The translations under genes and the position numbers were made by a program. The notes below the pieces were generated by a model, which did no database searches, was not told the origin of the DNA, and saw nothing but the letters and a program-made list of their open reading frames with translations. This document shows positions 1-9,744 of a stretch of 64,000 nt of DNA, in pieces. Source of the DNA: Butyricicoccus intestinisimiae (GTDB taxonomy: Bacteria > Bacillota > Clostridia > Oscillospirales > Butyricicoccaceae); NCBI RefSeq assembly GCF_018918345.1, contig NZ_JAHLQI010000001.1:496001-560000 (forward strand), written 5' to 3'. Position 1 is the stretch's first letter. The number at the start of each line of letters is the position of its first letter.

Positions 1-3000
1 CATTGTCATCAGCAGTTCACCGGCTTTGACACTGCTGCCCTCTTGGATGAATACTTCTTCGATGTGACCGCTCATGCGCGCAACGACCGAGGTTTCCATC
101 TTCATCGCTTCGACAACGGCGATTACTTGATTTTCTTCTACCATATCGCCCGCCTTGACGTGCACTTTGGTCACCATACCCGGAATAGATGCGCCAATTT
201 GGCCTCTGTCCTTCGGATCTGCCATAATCACGGCATTGGCGGTGGACTCTGCATTTTTGTCTGGCACAGTGACTTCGCGCCGACTGCCGTTCAGCTCAAA
301 AATTACCTGTCTTGTGCCGTCATCGTTGCGGTCTCCAAGCCCCAGATACTTGATAACCAGCGTTTTACCATCTTCAATGTTAATCTGTGTCGTTTCACCG
401 ACCTGCATGCCGTAGAAGAATACATGCGAACCCATGCGCATGAGATATCCATATTCGCGGTCATAGTGCCAAAAATCCTCCAGAACCTTCGGATACAGGC
501 AATATGAGATTACATCACGCATATCCGGGTTGGGATGAAATGCCTCAATCTCCTTACGCACCTGTTCAAAGTCAACCGGTTCCAACAGCTCTCCCGGGCG
601 GCAGGTAATCGGCGTTTCCCCCTTCAACACAACGTTTTGAATATCCTCCGGGAATCCGCATGGCGGCTGACCCATCATCCCCTTAAAGTATGAGACCACG
701 GAATCCGGAAACGTCAGTGATTCACCGCGCGCAACGATATTTTCCGGTGTGAGATCGTTCTGTACCATAAAAATAGCCAAATCTCCGACCATCTTGGAGG
801 ACGGTGTGACTTTAATCAAATCGCCCAGCATGTCATTGACGGTCTTGTACATCTCTTTGACCTCTTGGAATCGGCTTCCCAATCCCAGAGAAACAACCTG
901 TGGCTCCAAATTCGTGTACTGACCGCCGGGAATCTCATATCGGTAAATATCCGTCACCGGTGTTTTGAGTCCGCGGTCAAAGTTCTTGTATCGCAGGCGC
1001 ACATCCGCCCAATAATCCGTCAGCTTTTGCAGCTCATTGAGCTTCAGCCCTGTTTCCCGCGGATTTCCCTGCAAAGCAGCAACAACCGCGTTCATAGACG
1101 GCTGAGAGGTCAGGCTGGACATGGACGCAATCGCCGTATCAACAATGTCAACACCGGCTTCCGCCGCCATGAGCAGCGTTGCCACCTGATTGCTCGTCGT
1201 ATCGTGCGTGTGCAAATGAATCGGCAGGGCAATTTCCTGCTTGAGCGCATGAACCAGCTCTTTTGCCGCATAGGGCTTGAGCAAGCCGGACATGTCTTTG
1301 ATGGCTATTGCGTGTACGCCGCGCTTTTCCAGTTCCTTTGCCATCTTGACGTAGTAATCCAAAGTGTAGTGATTTCTCGTCTTATCCAGAATATCTCCGG
1401 TATAACAAATGGTACCTTCGCAGAATTTATTTTGATTTAATACTTCGTCAATGGCCACGGACATCCCCGGCAGCCAGTTCAGCGAGTCAAACACGCGGAA
1501 AATGTCAATGCCGCTCTTTGCACTCTGTTTGATAAATTCCCGCACAACATTATCCGGATAATTTGCGTACCCCACAGCGTTGGAGCCGCGCAGCAGCATC
1601 TGGAACGGAATATTCGGAATCTTCTCACGCAGCAAATCCAACCGTTCCCACGGCGATTCATGCAGGAAACGAAATGCCACGTCAAACGTTGCACCGCCCC
1701 ACATCTCCAACGAAAAACAATCCGCCAAAATATCCGCCGTACCGTCTGCGCCCTTTACCATATCACGGGTTCGCATGCGCGTGGACAGCAACGACTGGTG
1801 GGCATCTCGCATGGTCGTATCCGTGATAAGCAGTTTTTTCTGTTCCAACACCCAATTGCTGAGTGCGCGCGGCCCCTGTGCATCTAACAATTGTTTCAAG
1901 CCCGGCTTTGGATTGCCGCTTCCTTCGGGGAATCGCGGCGTTTCATACAGCTTTGGGTCTTTGTCCGGCCGGTTCACTTCAATACAGCCAATATATTTCA
2001 AAACACGCGTCGCGCGGTCACGGGAACCGACAATATCAAACAGTTCCGGCGTGTCGTCAATGAATTTGGTATGGCATTTGCCCGCCAGAAAGGTCGGATG
2101 ACTCAAAATATTTGTGACAAACGGAATGTTGGTTTTGACGCCGCGCACACGTACTTCGTTGATGGCACGCAGTGCCTTTCGGCACACGCCGCGGAATGTA
2201 TTGTCATGACACGTTACTTTGACGAGCAGCGAGTCATAGTACGGAGAAATAACCGTTCCCGTTGTCGCATTGCCGCCATCCAGACGAACACCAAAGCCGC
2301 CGCCCGTGCGGTATGCGGTAATTTTTCCGTTGTCCGGTGCAAAGTTATTTGCCGGATCTTCGGTTGTGACGCGGCACTGTACAGCATATCCGTTGATTTT
2401 CACATCATCCTGTGTGCGCAGTCCAATCTCCGGATGCGACAGCGGATGTCCTTCTGCAATTAAAATTTGCGCGCGCACCAGATCAATGCCGCTGACCATT
2501 TCTGTCACGGTGTGCTCTACCTGAATGCGCGGATTCATCTCGATAAAATAATAGTCGCCGTTTTTATCTACCAGGAATTCCAATGTGCCGGCATTGACAT
2601 AACCGACGGATTTCGCAATTTTAACGGCATCCTCCCGAATCTGTTTCCGCACGGATTCCTCTACCGCGAATGCCGGCGCGAACTCCACAACCTTCTGATA
2701 GCGCCGCTGCAAAGAACAGTCTCGCTCACCGATGTGATAACAATTGCCGTAGTTGTCCGCCAAAATCTGTACTTCGATGTGCTTCGGCTCTACAAGGAAC
2801 TTTTCGATAAAGATGTCATCGTTGCCGAATGCCTTCAGAGCCTCATTTTTCACCAGTTCAAAAGCCGGTTCGACTTCTTCTGGTGTATTGCAGCGCCGCA
2901 TGCCGCGGCCACCGCCGCCCGCAGCTGCTTTTAAGATGACCGGAAAGCCGAACGACACCGCTTTCTCCAGCGCATCTTGTGCGTTTTGCAGCGGCTCGGT

Positions 3001-3417
3001 ACATCCCGGAATAATCGGAACGCCCGCCTTGATGGCGATTTCCTTCGCGCTGAGTTTATCACCCACCATGGCGAGGATCTTGCTCGGCGGTCCAATAAAT
3101 TGAATGCCCGCTTCTTCACACGCCTGTGCAAACGCAGCGTTTTCTGACAAAAAACCATATCCCGGATGAATTGCGTCTACACCGCGTTTTTTCGCAAGTC
3201 TGATGATGCCGGAAATGTCCAGATACGCTCCTACCGGACTTTTGTTGACGCCAATTTCATATGCCTCATCTGCATGCGTGCGGAACTGGCTGTTCATATC
3301 CTCATGAGAATACATTGCCACCGTGCGCAAGCCAAGATCGTAGCAAGCACGGAAAATACGGATCGCGATTTCACCGCGATTTGCCGCAAGCACCTTCTTG
3401 AACGGCTTCTGTGTCAC
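1..3417 (-). CDS. pyc: pyruvate carboxylase (3' end off window)
   Basis: Biotin enzyme that carboxylates pyruvate to oxaloacetate in the cytoplasm. I translated the minus strand from a GTG at 3417, five bases after GAGGTG; 1139 codons are open to the window edge. Domains in order: biotin carboxylase (opens with KKVLAANRGEIAIRIFRA; ATP-grasp glycine loop KAAAGGGGRGMRR; EMNPRIQVEHTVTE), carboxyltransferase (LLITDTTMRDAHQSLL, then the KDMSGLLKP region) and a C-terminal biotinyl domain with VEAMKMET, whose biotinylated Lys codon is at 100-102. The last residues seen, LLMTM, are where such proteins normally end, so probably only a few codons and the stop are missing. It is a long single-chain enzyme of usual length and appears monocistronic. 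Confidence 0.96.
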   Translation of the reverse strand, partial: MTQKPFKKVLAANRGEIAIRIFRACYDLGLRTVAMYSHEDMNSQFRTHADEAYEIGVNKSPVGAYLDISGIIRLAKKRGVDAIHPGYGFLSENAAFAQACEEAGIQFIGPPSKILAMVGDKLSAKEIAIKAGVPIIPGCTEPLQNAQDALEKAVSFGFPVILKAAAGGGGRGMRRCNTPEEVEPAFELVKNEALKAFGNDDIFIEKFLVEPKHIEVQILADNYGNCYHIGERDCSLQRRYQKVVEFAPAFAVEESVRKQIREDAVKIAKSVGYVNAGTLEFLVDKNGDYYFIEMNPRIQVEHTVTEMVSGIDLVRAQILIAEGHPLSHPEIGLRTQDDVKINGYAVQCRVTTEDPANNFAPDNGKITAYRTGGGFGVRLDGGNATTGTVISPYYDSLLVKVTCHDNTFRGVCRKALRAINEVRVRGVKTNIPFVTNILSHPTFLAGKCHTKFIDDTPELFDIVGSRDRATRVLKYIGCIEVNRPDKDPKLYETPRFPEGSGNPKPGLKQLLDAQGPRALSNWVLEQKKLLITDTTMRDAHQSLLSTRMRTRDMVKGADGTADILADCFSLEMWGGATFDVAFRFLHESPWERLDLLREKIPNIPFQMLLRGSNAVGYANYPDNVVREFIKQSAKSGIDIFRVFDSLNWLPGMSVAIDEVLNQNKFCEGTICYTGDILDKTRNHYTLDYYVKMAKELEKRGVHAIAIKDMSGLLKPYAAKELVHALKQEIALPIHLHTHDTTSNQVATLLMAAEAGVDIVDTAIASMSSLTSQPSMNAVVAALQGNPRETGLKLNELQKLTDYWADVRLRYKNFDRGLKTPVTDIYRYEIPGGQYTNLEPQVVSLGLGSRFQEVKEMYKTVNDMLGDLIKVTPSSKMVGDLAIFMVQNDLTPENIVARGESLTFPDSVVSYFKGMMGQPPCGFPEDIQNVVLKGETPITCRPGELLEPVDFEQVRKEIEAFHPNPDMRDVISYCLYPKVLEDFWHYDREYGYLMRMGSHVFFYGMQVGETTQINIEDGKTLVIKYLGLGDRNDDGTRQVIFELNGSRREVTVPDKNAESTANAVIMADPKDRGQIGASIPGMVTKVHVKAGDMVEENQVIAVVEAMKMETSVVARMSGHIEEVFIQEGSSVKAGELLMTM

Positions 3418-3656
3418 AAGATCACCTCATCTTCATAATTTGTAATTGCTTTTCAGTATACGTTTTTTACAGAAACAATGATCTTCTGTGTCTCGGTTAA
3501 ATTTTGCAGCAACTCAGACAAACAAAAATCAGATATTCATGCGAAAAATGGAACATTTCACCCATAAAACGGCAAATCGCGCCATGAAAAAAAGCGTATA
3601 CTAAAAGACAAGAAACGGACAACGGCGGCAACGCCAAACAGAAAGAGGGCTTTATC

Positions 3657-4304
3657 ATGGAAAAGCTGCACACCAGAATGGTTCAGTTCAGCTCCAATAA
3701 ATTTGGCAACATTGTACCGATTCAAGCCATTCCCGGTCATTTCGTCACGAGTCATTCTCATGTCAATTACTTTATTGATTTGACCATGCTGAAATCCAGC
3801 CAAGAGGATGCACAAAAATGTGCACACGCGCTGGCAAACCAGTACAAGGATATAGATTCCATTGATACCATCATTTGTCTGGACGGAACCGGTATTATTG
3901 GTGCGTTTCTCTCTGTTGAATTGCAAAAAAAGACACCCGCTTCCGAGCACAAAAAGATTTACGTCATCTGTCCGGAATGTGCAAACAATGGGCAAATGTT
4001 CTTTCGAGAAAATGTCGAACCCATGGTGTGCGAGAAAAACGTCATACTCCTCATGGCTACCGTGACGACCGGCATCAGCATTCGCCGCGGCATGGAATGC
4101 ATTGAGTATTACGGCGGCAATCTCAAAAGCGTATGCACCATATTTAGTGCCGTTGCGGACGTGGACGGTATTGCCGTCCATAATATCTTCACCGCAGACG
4201 ACATTCCGGGCTACGCATCGTATCAGCGCCGCGACTGTCCGTTTTGCAAAAACAACACGCCGATTGAAGCCTTGGTGAATTCCTACGGATATTCCCAGCT
4301 TTGA
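3657..4304 (+). CDS. phosphoribosyltransferase-like protein, altered PRPP loop
   Basis: 215-residue protein with the general layout of orotate-type phosphoribosyltransferases: a central sheet segment (TIICLDGTGIIGAFLS) and a later loop VILLMATVTTGIS at the position of the PRPP-binding loop. In active enzymes that loop carries two acidic residues before the TTG; here they are Met-Ala, so PRPP catalysis is doubtful. The C-terminus has a CPFC pair and ends ALVNSYGYSQL. The start ATG follows GAAAGAGG. The gene stands alone between pyc (divergent) and a convergent acyltransferase. It could be a regulatory or binding relative of the family. Family assignment is from recall, not a search. Confidence 0.6.
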   Translation: MEKLHTRMVQFSSNKFGNIVPIQAIPGHFVTSHSHVNYFIDLTMLKSSQEDAQKCAHALANQYKDIDSIDTIICLDGTGIIGAFLSVELQKKTPASEHKKIYVICPECANNGQMFFRENVEPMVCEKNVILLMATVTTGISIRRGMECIEYYGGNLKSVCTIFSAVADVDGIAVHNIFTADDIPGYASYQRRDCPFCKNNTPIEALVNSYGYSQL

Positions 4305-4390
4305 TTTTATACATGTGCTTATACCATCTCCAATTCACACTCTTTCCTATTCTCATGCAGTGCATCTCTTCAGCCAAGCGATGCAGGCAC

Positions 4391-4445
4391 AAGCAAAAAC
4401 ACGCAGGAAGCTTCTCTCCTCCTGCGTGTTTTTGCTGTTTTTATA
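4391..4445. terminator. bidirectional intrinsic terminator
   Basis: Inverted repeat AGCAAAAACACGCAGGA / TCCTGCGTGTTTTTGCT followed by a T-rich tract. It separates the convergent phosphoribosyltransferase-like gene and the CAT-like gene. Confidence 0.75.
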
Positions 4446-4474
4446 TGCTGATATTATTGCAAATTTTAAATATT

Positions 4475-5140
4475 TCACCACGTCTCCGTCTGATTCAAAT
4501 TTTCCTGCAGCTGATGAAAAAACAGACTGCTATGGTATCCATCTGCCGCGGCATGAGAAATCGTGAGCGATGCCGGCAGGGTACATACACCATTGTGTTC
4601 GGTATACTTGCCGAACGCGAGAATCGGGAACAATGCCGGATCTGCCTCTCCCGCCGTATACGTGAAATAGCCGGTATAATCCAGCCACGGCACGCAGCTG
4701 ATGCAGAAAAAATTTATCGGCTGGTTTTCCCGCGCTTTCATTCCATGCCGATTGCCATACTTGCGCATCACATCCAAATATTCCTGATAAAACGCCGAAA
4801 AGTCCGGCTGATACTGCATCCAAACATCACTGAATGTCTTGTCGTCCTCGTGAAATATCGTAAAGTTCGGATGAGAGACCTTCCAAATCCCCACACCGCC
4901 CTCCGGTGTCAGCATCATTTTCATCTCATCCATCTGATTGACGGTTCGCGAGGCGGCATACAAAAAGCACGGAAAGAAATGCAAGTGTTGTGTTTTTGCA
5001 AATGCCGCCAATTTCGTCACATCCATGCGCACCGTCAGCGAGTAGCCGCAGCGAATCTGACGCCGATAATACGCAAAGTGTTCTCGCCTAGGCCACGTGT
5101 CCATACGGATTGCCCGATAAGCCGGATAGTTTTGTTCCAT
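4475..5140 (-). CDS. chloramphenicol acetyltransferase-like acyltransferase
   Basis: 221 residues, the usual length of a CatA-type trimeric acyltransferase. The family active-site histidine sits in SHAAADGYH (His196), matching the HxxxDG catalytic motif, and the upstream segments (PINFFCISCVPWLDYTGYF) fit the CAT fold. It would transfer an acetyl group from acetyl-CoA to a hydroxyl acceptor. Chromosomal CAT-like proteins of Clostridia are often not proven resistance genes, so drug specificity is not claimed. The start ATG follows AAAGAGGTGA. The gene is monocistronic, convergent with the upstream gene and divergent from the leucine-rich-repeat gene. Confidence 0.8.
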   Translation of the reverse strand: MEQNYPAYRAIRMDTWPRREHFAYYRRQIRCGYSLTVRMDVTKLAAFAKTQHLHFFPCFLYAASRTVNQMDEMKMMLTPEGGVGIWKVSHPNFTIFHEDDKTFSDVWMQYQPDFSAFYQEYLDVMRKYGNRHGMKARENQPINFFCISCVPWLDYTGYFTYTAGEADPALFPILAFGKYTEHNGVCTLPASLTISHAAADGYHSSLFFHQLQENLNQTETW

Positions 5141-5245
5141 GCTGCGTCACCTCTTTGAGTTTTCTTTTATTATATCACATATAAATAGCTATGGCATAGA
5201 AGCAAAACGAGTGGTACAATAGAAACCGAAAACAGGAGGAGCATC

Positions 5246-6106
5246 ATGGAACAACTGCTTTTTGAACAAACTGCCCGCGGTGCGGTGCTCAAAAAATATA
5301 TCGGTCACGCTGCGCACGTCACCGTCCCTGCGCAGGCACATGGAAAGCCAGTCGTGGAGATTGCGGACTACGCGTTTGCAAACCACGAACAATTACAGCG
5401 CGTGTCGCTGCCCGCGTGTGTTGAGGACATCGGAAATCACGTTTTTTACAACTGTCACGCGCTGGAACAGCTGCATCTGGCGCACGGCTTACGCTCTGTC
5501 GGAGACGGTGCATTTAAAAATTGCCGAAATCTGCACGCGATTTCCGTAAACGGTCTGACTTGGCTCAAAAGTCTCGTGACCGATTTCACCAACGAAATCA
5601 CTTTGACCATTCACGAGCGTGGTGAAACCATCACCTTACTGTTTCCGGCGTATGACTACGCCTTTCAGGAAATCATTCCGCCGAGAGAATTTCGCTCGGT
5701 AACCTATGGCTCCGGTTCGTTTTACCGCATGTGTGTCACACGCAAAGGCATTGATTTTCGTGAATATGACAAGACCTTTTCGCGTGCCGTGCGCGAAGAT
5801 GCACCGGAAACCGCACAGGACATTGCGTTTTATCGGCTGTTATATCCATATCGCCTGCTGCCAGACGCGCGCGAACAATATATCTCCTACCTGACCAAGC
5901 AGGCAGATGCAGTGATATCTCGCCTGCTGGAACAGCGAAATCTGCCGCGCCTGCAGCTCATGCTGGATGAAGAATTGCTGTCCGAATCCGTCGTGTCCTA
6001 TGCCATCGGCAAGGCTTCCGAACTGGATGAGCCGGAGGCGGTCAGCCTGATGATGGATTATCGGCTCAAGCACTTTGGAAAAAAGAAAAATCGGTTTGCA
6101 CTATAA
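5246..6106 (+). CDS. BspA-type leucine-rich-repeat protein
   Basis: 286 residues without a signal peptide, so probably cytoplasmic. Residues about 25-105 carry BspA/LRR_5-like repeats (for example DYAFANHEQLQRVSLP, HVFYNCHALEQLHLA, GAFKNCRNLHAISV). The remaining two thirds match no family I recognise. The ATG follows CAGGAGGAGC. Its stop lies 13 bases before the next gene, a VWA protein, which itself is followed closely by a MoxR ATPase, so the three are one operon. By context the LRR protein may be a partner or substrate adaptor of the ATPase-VWA pair; this is inference. Confidence 0.8.
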   Translation: MEQLLFEQTARGAVLKKYIGHAAHVTVPAQAHGKPVVEIADYAFANHEQLQRVSLPACVEDIGNHVFYNCHALEQLHLAHGLRSVGDGAFKNCRNLHAISVNGLTWLKSLVTDFTNEITLTIHERGETITLLFPAYDYAFQEIIPPREFRSVTYGSGSFYRMCVTRKGIDFREYDKTFSRAVREDAPETAQDIAFYRLLYPYRLLPDAREQYISYLTKQADAVISRLLEQRNLPRLQLMLDEELLSESVVSYAIGKASELDEPEAVSLMMDYRLKHFGKKKNRFAL

Positions 6107-6119
6107 AGGAGGCTCGCCC

Positions 6120-7463
6120 ATGAATCCGCTGCACGAACAACTCATACAAATCGGCACGCGCATTCTGTCTCTGTGCCGCAGTGAGCTCTATCTCTCCATG
6201 CGGTATCTGGACTTGGCGCTCTCCGCGCTCAGCTATGATTTGAATTTACAGACCCGCACAATTGCGACGGACGGGGTACATCTGTTTTACAATCCGAACT
6301 ACCTCATTCACAACTACGAGGATGACCCCATCGCGGTCAACCGGATGTATTTACATATCATTCTGCATTGTATTTTCCGCCATATGACGCAGGCGGAACA
6401 GCGTGATCCGGAGGACTGGAATCTCGCCTGTGACATCGCAGTGGAATCCATCATAGACTCGCTGGATTACCCCTGTATCCAGCGGCTTATCACCGACCGC
6501 AGACAGGAATATTATGACTCGCTGCAGGTGTCTGTTTTGAACGCCGAGCAGGTCTATGACGTACTGACAAAAATGACATACAGTCAAAAAATCGGCATGC
6601 GGCGGGAATTTTCCGTGGATGACCATCGCTTTTGGGAGCAATTGCAAGACGATAAACAGCAGCAACAGCCGAGCGGTGACAACCCCGCAGATTCTCCATC
6701 CCCTCCCCCGCCGAGCAAAGACGAGGTGGAGCAGACCTGGCAAGACATCAGCCAAAAGACGCAGACATCCATAGAAACCATCCAGCGCGAAGTCAGTCTG
6801 ATGGCTGGCAATTTGCGGCAGCATCTGCAAATTGAAAACCGCCAGCGATACGACTACCGCGCATTTTTGCGAAAATTTGCCGTGACGCGGGAAGAAGTCC
6901 GTGTGGATCCAGACAGCTTTGACTATGGCTTTTACAACTACAGCTTACAGCTGTATCCCAACATGCCGATGCTGGAAGAATTGGAATATCGCGAATGCAA
7001 AAAGATTCATGATTTTGTCATCGCGATTGACACCTCCGGCTCCTGCAGCGGCGAATTGGTCAAGAAATTTTTGGAAGAAACCGTCACGATTTTATTGGAC
7101 GGCAACAGCTTTTTCCGCACGGTCAACGTGCATATCATACAGTGCGACGCAGGCATCCAATCGGATACCAAAATCACCGACCCGCAGCATCTCAATGACA
7201 TGCTGCAGAACTTTGATGTCAGCGGCAACGGCGATACGGATTTTCGTCCCGTATTTGATTACATCGAACAGCTGCAGCAGCGCGGCGAACTCCTGCAGCT
7301 GCAAGGCCTGCTGTTTTTCACGGACGGCGTCGGTGTATACCCGAAAAAGCGCCCGCCGTATGACGCTGCATTTATATTTTTCGACAATTCTTATGCAGAG
7401 CATCTTGTCCCGCCATGGGCAATGAAGCTCGTACTAAGTGAATCTGATTTGACAAGAGGCTAA
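6120..7463 (+). CDS. DUF2201-like VWA domain protein
   Basis: 447 residues from the ATG at 6120, chosen because AAAGGAGG sits just upstream. The N-terminal part resembles the putative metallopeptidase domain of DUF2201 proteins, with LHIILHCIFRH where the family usually has an HExLH-type signature; the glutamate position is Ile here, so peptidase activity may be lost. A low-complexity Q/P/S linker lies near residues 180-210. The C-terminal part is a von Willebrand A-like domain with an intact MIDAS core (DTSGSCSG). Such proteins pair with MoxR-type AAA+ ATPases, and that gene starts 6 bases downstream. Confidence 0.85.
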   Translation: MNPLHEQLIQIGTRILSLCRSELYLSMRYLDLALSALSYDLNLQTRTIATDGVHLFYNPNYLIHNYEDDPIAVNRMYLHIILHCIFRHMTQAEQRDPEDWNLACDIAVESIIDSLDYPCIQRLITDRRQEYYDSLQVSVLNAEQVYDVLTKMTYSQKIGMRREFSVDDHRFWEQLQDDKQQQQPSGDNPADSPSPPPPSKDEVEQTWQDISQKTQTSIETIQREVSLMAGNLRQHLQIENRQRYDYRAFLRKFAVTREEVRVDPDSFDYGFYNYSLQLYPNMPMLEELEYRECKKIHDFVIAIDTSGSCSGELVKKFLEETVTILLDGNSFFRTVNVHIIQCDAGIQSDTKITDPQHLNDMLQNFDVSGNGDTDFRPVFDYIEQLQQRGELLQLQGLLFFTDGVGVYPKKRPPYDAAFIFFDNSYAEHLVPPWAMKLVLSESDLTRG

Positions 7464-7469
7464 TATATT

Positions 7470-8993
7470 ATGAATATTTTGCGTGCAAAACAGGAAATTA
7501 TCCGAACCGTCCAAGCATATCTGGCAAAGGATGAGGACGGACAATATTTGATTCCGTCCGTGCATCAGCGCCCGATTCTGCTCATGGGCCCTCCGGGCAT
7601 CGGCAAAACCGCTATCATGGAGCAGGCTGCCAGCGCATGCGGCATCAGCTTGGTTTCGTATACCATCACGCATCACACCCGCCAGAGTGCCATCGGTCTC
7701 CCCTATCTGACCAAGCGCCAGTACGGCGGAAAAGAAATGACAATCACCGAGTACACCATGAGCGAGATTATCGCATCTGTACACGATAAAATCGAAGAAA
7801 CCGGCCTGCAAGAGGGCATTTTGTTTATTGATGAAATCAACTGCGTTTCGGAAACGCTCGCGCCGACTATGCTGCAATTTTTGCAGCGCAAATCTTTTGG
7901 CAGTCATCACGTGCCCGCCGGATGGGTCATTGTCGCGGCAGGCAATCCGCCGGAGTATAACAAATCCGTCCGCGATTTCGATGTTGTGACACTTGACCGA
8001 CTCAAACGCATTGATGTGCGGGAAGATTACGATGTCTGGAAAAAATACGCGTACCGCAGACAAATACATGCGGCTATTCTGTCATATCTAGACATCAAAA
8101 AGCAGCACTTCTACACGTTTGAGACGACGGTGGACGGACAAGCATTCGTCACCGCGCGCGGCTGGGAAGATCTCTCCCAGTTTTTGCTGGCGTGTGAAAA
8201 GCTGAATTTGCCGATAGATGAATCGGTCATTCTCGAATACATTCAGCATCCGAAAATTGCACGGGATTTTGCCGCATATTATGATTTATTCCAAAAATAT
8301 CAATCGGATTATCATGTAGAGGAAATTCTCGCGGGAAACCTTCCTGCTTCTGCTATAGAGCGATTACAAGGCGCACCGTTTGATGAGCGCTTGAGCGTGA
8401 TAGGCATGCTCATTGGCAGACTGACCGTAACATTTTCCGCGTCCTATTATCTGGACATGCAGATTACGACGCTGTTCGAGAGCTTGAAATCCGTCAAGCG
8501 CCGGATGGAACAAGATACACTGCCGACCCTGCTGACGCAGGAAGCTGCCCGCGTCAGAGAAAAACTCTCGGCTCGTCAAAAAGCATCCGCGGTCGACCGC
8601 CGAGAAGCCGCAGCTATCTTGAAATCCGCACAGGCACTTGAAGCAGACGCGCATATGCTCAGCGCCGAAGCCATTCGTTCCAACGAGGATGGTTTTGCCA
8701 AAATTTCCGAACGATTCCAACAGGACGTTGCAGATATGGACGCACAGACAGAACAGGCCTCTGCGATGCTGGAGCACGCCTTTGATTTCTTGACCAAAAC
8801 ATTTGGCAAGAGCCAAGAAATGGTCGTCTTTGTGACCGAGCTCAACACCAATTTCTTCTGCACCTGGTTTATTGGTCAAAACGGCAGCGAAGCATATACG
8901 CGCTGCAACAAGGAGCTGATGATCGGCAAGCAAAAGCAAGAGCTGATGGGTGACATCAAAAAAATACACAGTTTTTTGACGGTGTTAGAATAA
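7470..8993 (+). CDS. MoxR-type AAA+ ATPase
   Basis: 507 residues. Walker A GPPGIGKT is at residues 40-47 and Walker B is GILFIDEIN near residue 115, followed by a sensor segment (GWVIVAAGNPPEY). This is the MoxR/RavA-like AAA+ layout. The last 150 residues are Ala/Glu/Gln-rich and probably coiled coil, longer than in minimal MoxR proteins. MoxR ATPases act with VWA partners as chaperones or activators of client proteins; here the VWA gene is immediately upstream and the LRR gene precedes it. The client is unknown. The stop is followed by a terminator. Confidence 0.88.
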   Translation: MNILRAKQEIIRTVQAYLAKDEDGQYLIPSVHQRPILLMGPPGIGKTAIMEQAASACGISLVSYTITHHTRQSAIGLPYLTKRQYGGKEMTITEYTMSEIIASVHDKIEETGLQEGILFIDEINCVSETLAPTMLQFLQRKSFGSHHVPAGWVIVAAGNPPEYNKSVRDFDVVTLDRLKRIDVREDYDVWKKYAYRRQIHAAILSYLDIKKQHFYTFETTVDGQAFVTARGWEDLSQFLLACEKLNLPIDESVILEYIQHPKIARDFAAYYDLFQKYQSDYHVEEILAGNLPASAIERLQGAPFDERLSVIGMLIGRLTVTFSASYYLDMQITTLFESLKSVKRRMEQDTLPTLLTQEAARVREKLSARQKASAVDRREAAAILKSAQALEADAHMLSAEAIRSNEDGFAKISERFQQDVADMDAQTEQASAMLEHAFDFLTKTFGKSQEMVVFVTELNTNFFCTWFIGQNGSEAYTRCNKELMIGKQKQELMGDIKKIHSFLTVLE

Positions 8994-9044
8994 ACCATTT
9001 GTCGACAATCTGATGACAGGTTTATTTTATGAACAAGTAAGCAA

Positions 9045-9075
9045 AACGGACAGCCGTGGCTGTCCGTTCTTTGCT
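9045..9075. terminator. intrinsic terminator
   Basis: Eleven-base-pair stem AACGGACAGCC / GGCTGTCCGTT with a 2-base loop and a following T-rich tract. It separates the MoxR gene from the convergent DivPAP2 gene. Confidence 0.8.
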
Positions 9076-9534
9076 TTACGGAAGAAAATGACAGATCATG
9101 ATTGCGACAACGATGCCGACCAAAACACCGGCGATAATTTCCGGCAGAGTATGCCCGATTTTTTCTTCCAATTCCTGTTCCATAACCGGCTGCTTGTGTT
9201 CCTGCAGGTCTCTGCGGCGCAGCCGATTGAGTGCCTTTGCTTCGCGTCCCGTCTCCAGCCGCACGCCAACAGCATCATACATCACAATAATGGCGAAGAA
9301 CAATGCCATTGGAAATTCAAACCCATCGGTGCCATAGACAATTGCCGTCGCCGTTGTCAGTCCGACGACGGTTGCCGAATGCGCACTCGGCATGCCTCCG
9401 CCACCGGACAGCCGCTTGAACGTAAAAGTTCCCTTCATCACGTCAAGAATGATCTTTGAACCCTGCGCGACAAACCATGCCGCGACAGCGGAAAGCAACA
9501 CCTTGTTTGTCACCAATCCCATCACGTATTCCAT
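9076..9534 (-). CDS. divergent PAP2 family membrane protein
   Basis: 152 residues, start taken at the internal Met (MEYVMG) preceded by GAGGG rather than the upstream Met. It carries the signature of the DivPAP2/DUF212 family: GGGGMPSAHSATVVGL and a later YDAVGVR followed by ETGREAKALN, with three to four hydrophobic segments. The family is related to acid phosphatase/haloperoxidase membrane proteins (B. subtilis YuiD type) and probably acts on a lipid-linked phosphate, but the substrate is not established. It is monocistronic and divergent from the pheST leader. Confidence 0.88.
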   Translation of the reverse strand: MEYVMGLVTNKVLLSAVAAWFVAQGSKIILDVMKGTFTFKRLSGGGGMPSAHSATVVGLTTATAIVYGTDGFEFPMALFFAIIVMYDAVGVRLETGREAKALNRLRRRDLQEHKQPVMEQELEEKIGHTLPEIIAGVLVGIVVAIMICHFLP

Positions 9535-9744
9535 GCAATCCCTCGTATCCTTTGTTATATTTTGTTCACCGGAGAGTATATCACATATCCCCATGATTTT
9601 CCATAAAAACCAACAAAATCAACTTTTTCTTAACGCATTGCAGGTTTGTCAAATATATTGGACGGCAAACTCCAAAAAGAATCTCTCCAGAACTCCTTGC
9701 TTTTCCCCGCATTCTGTGGTATAAATAAATAGAATATTGATTCT

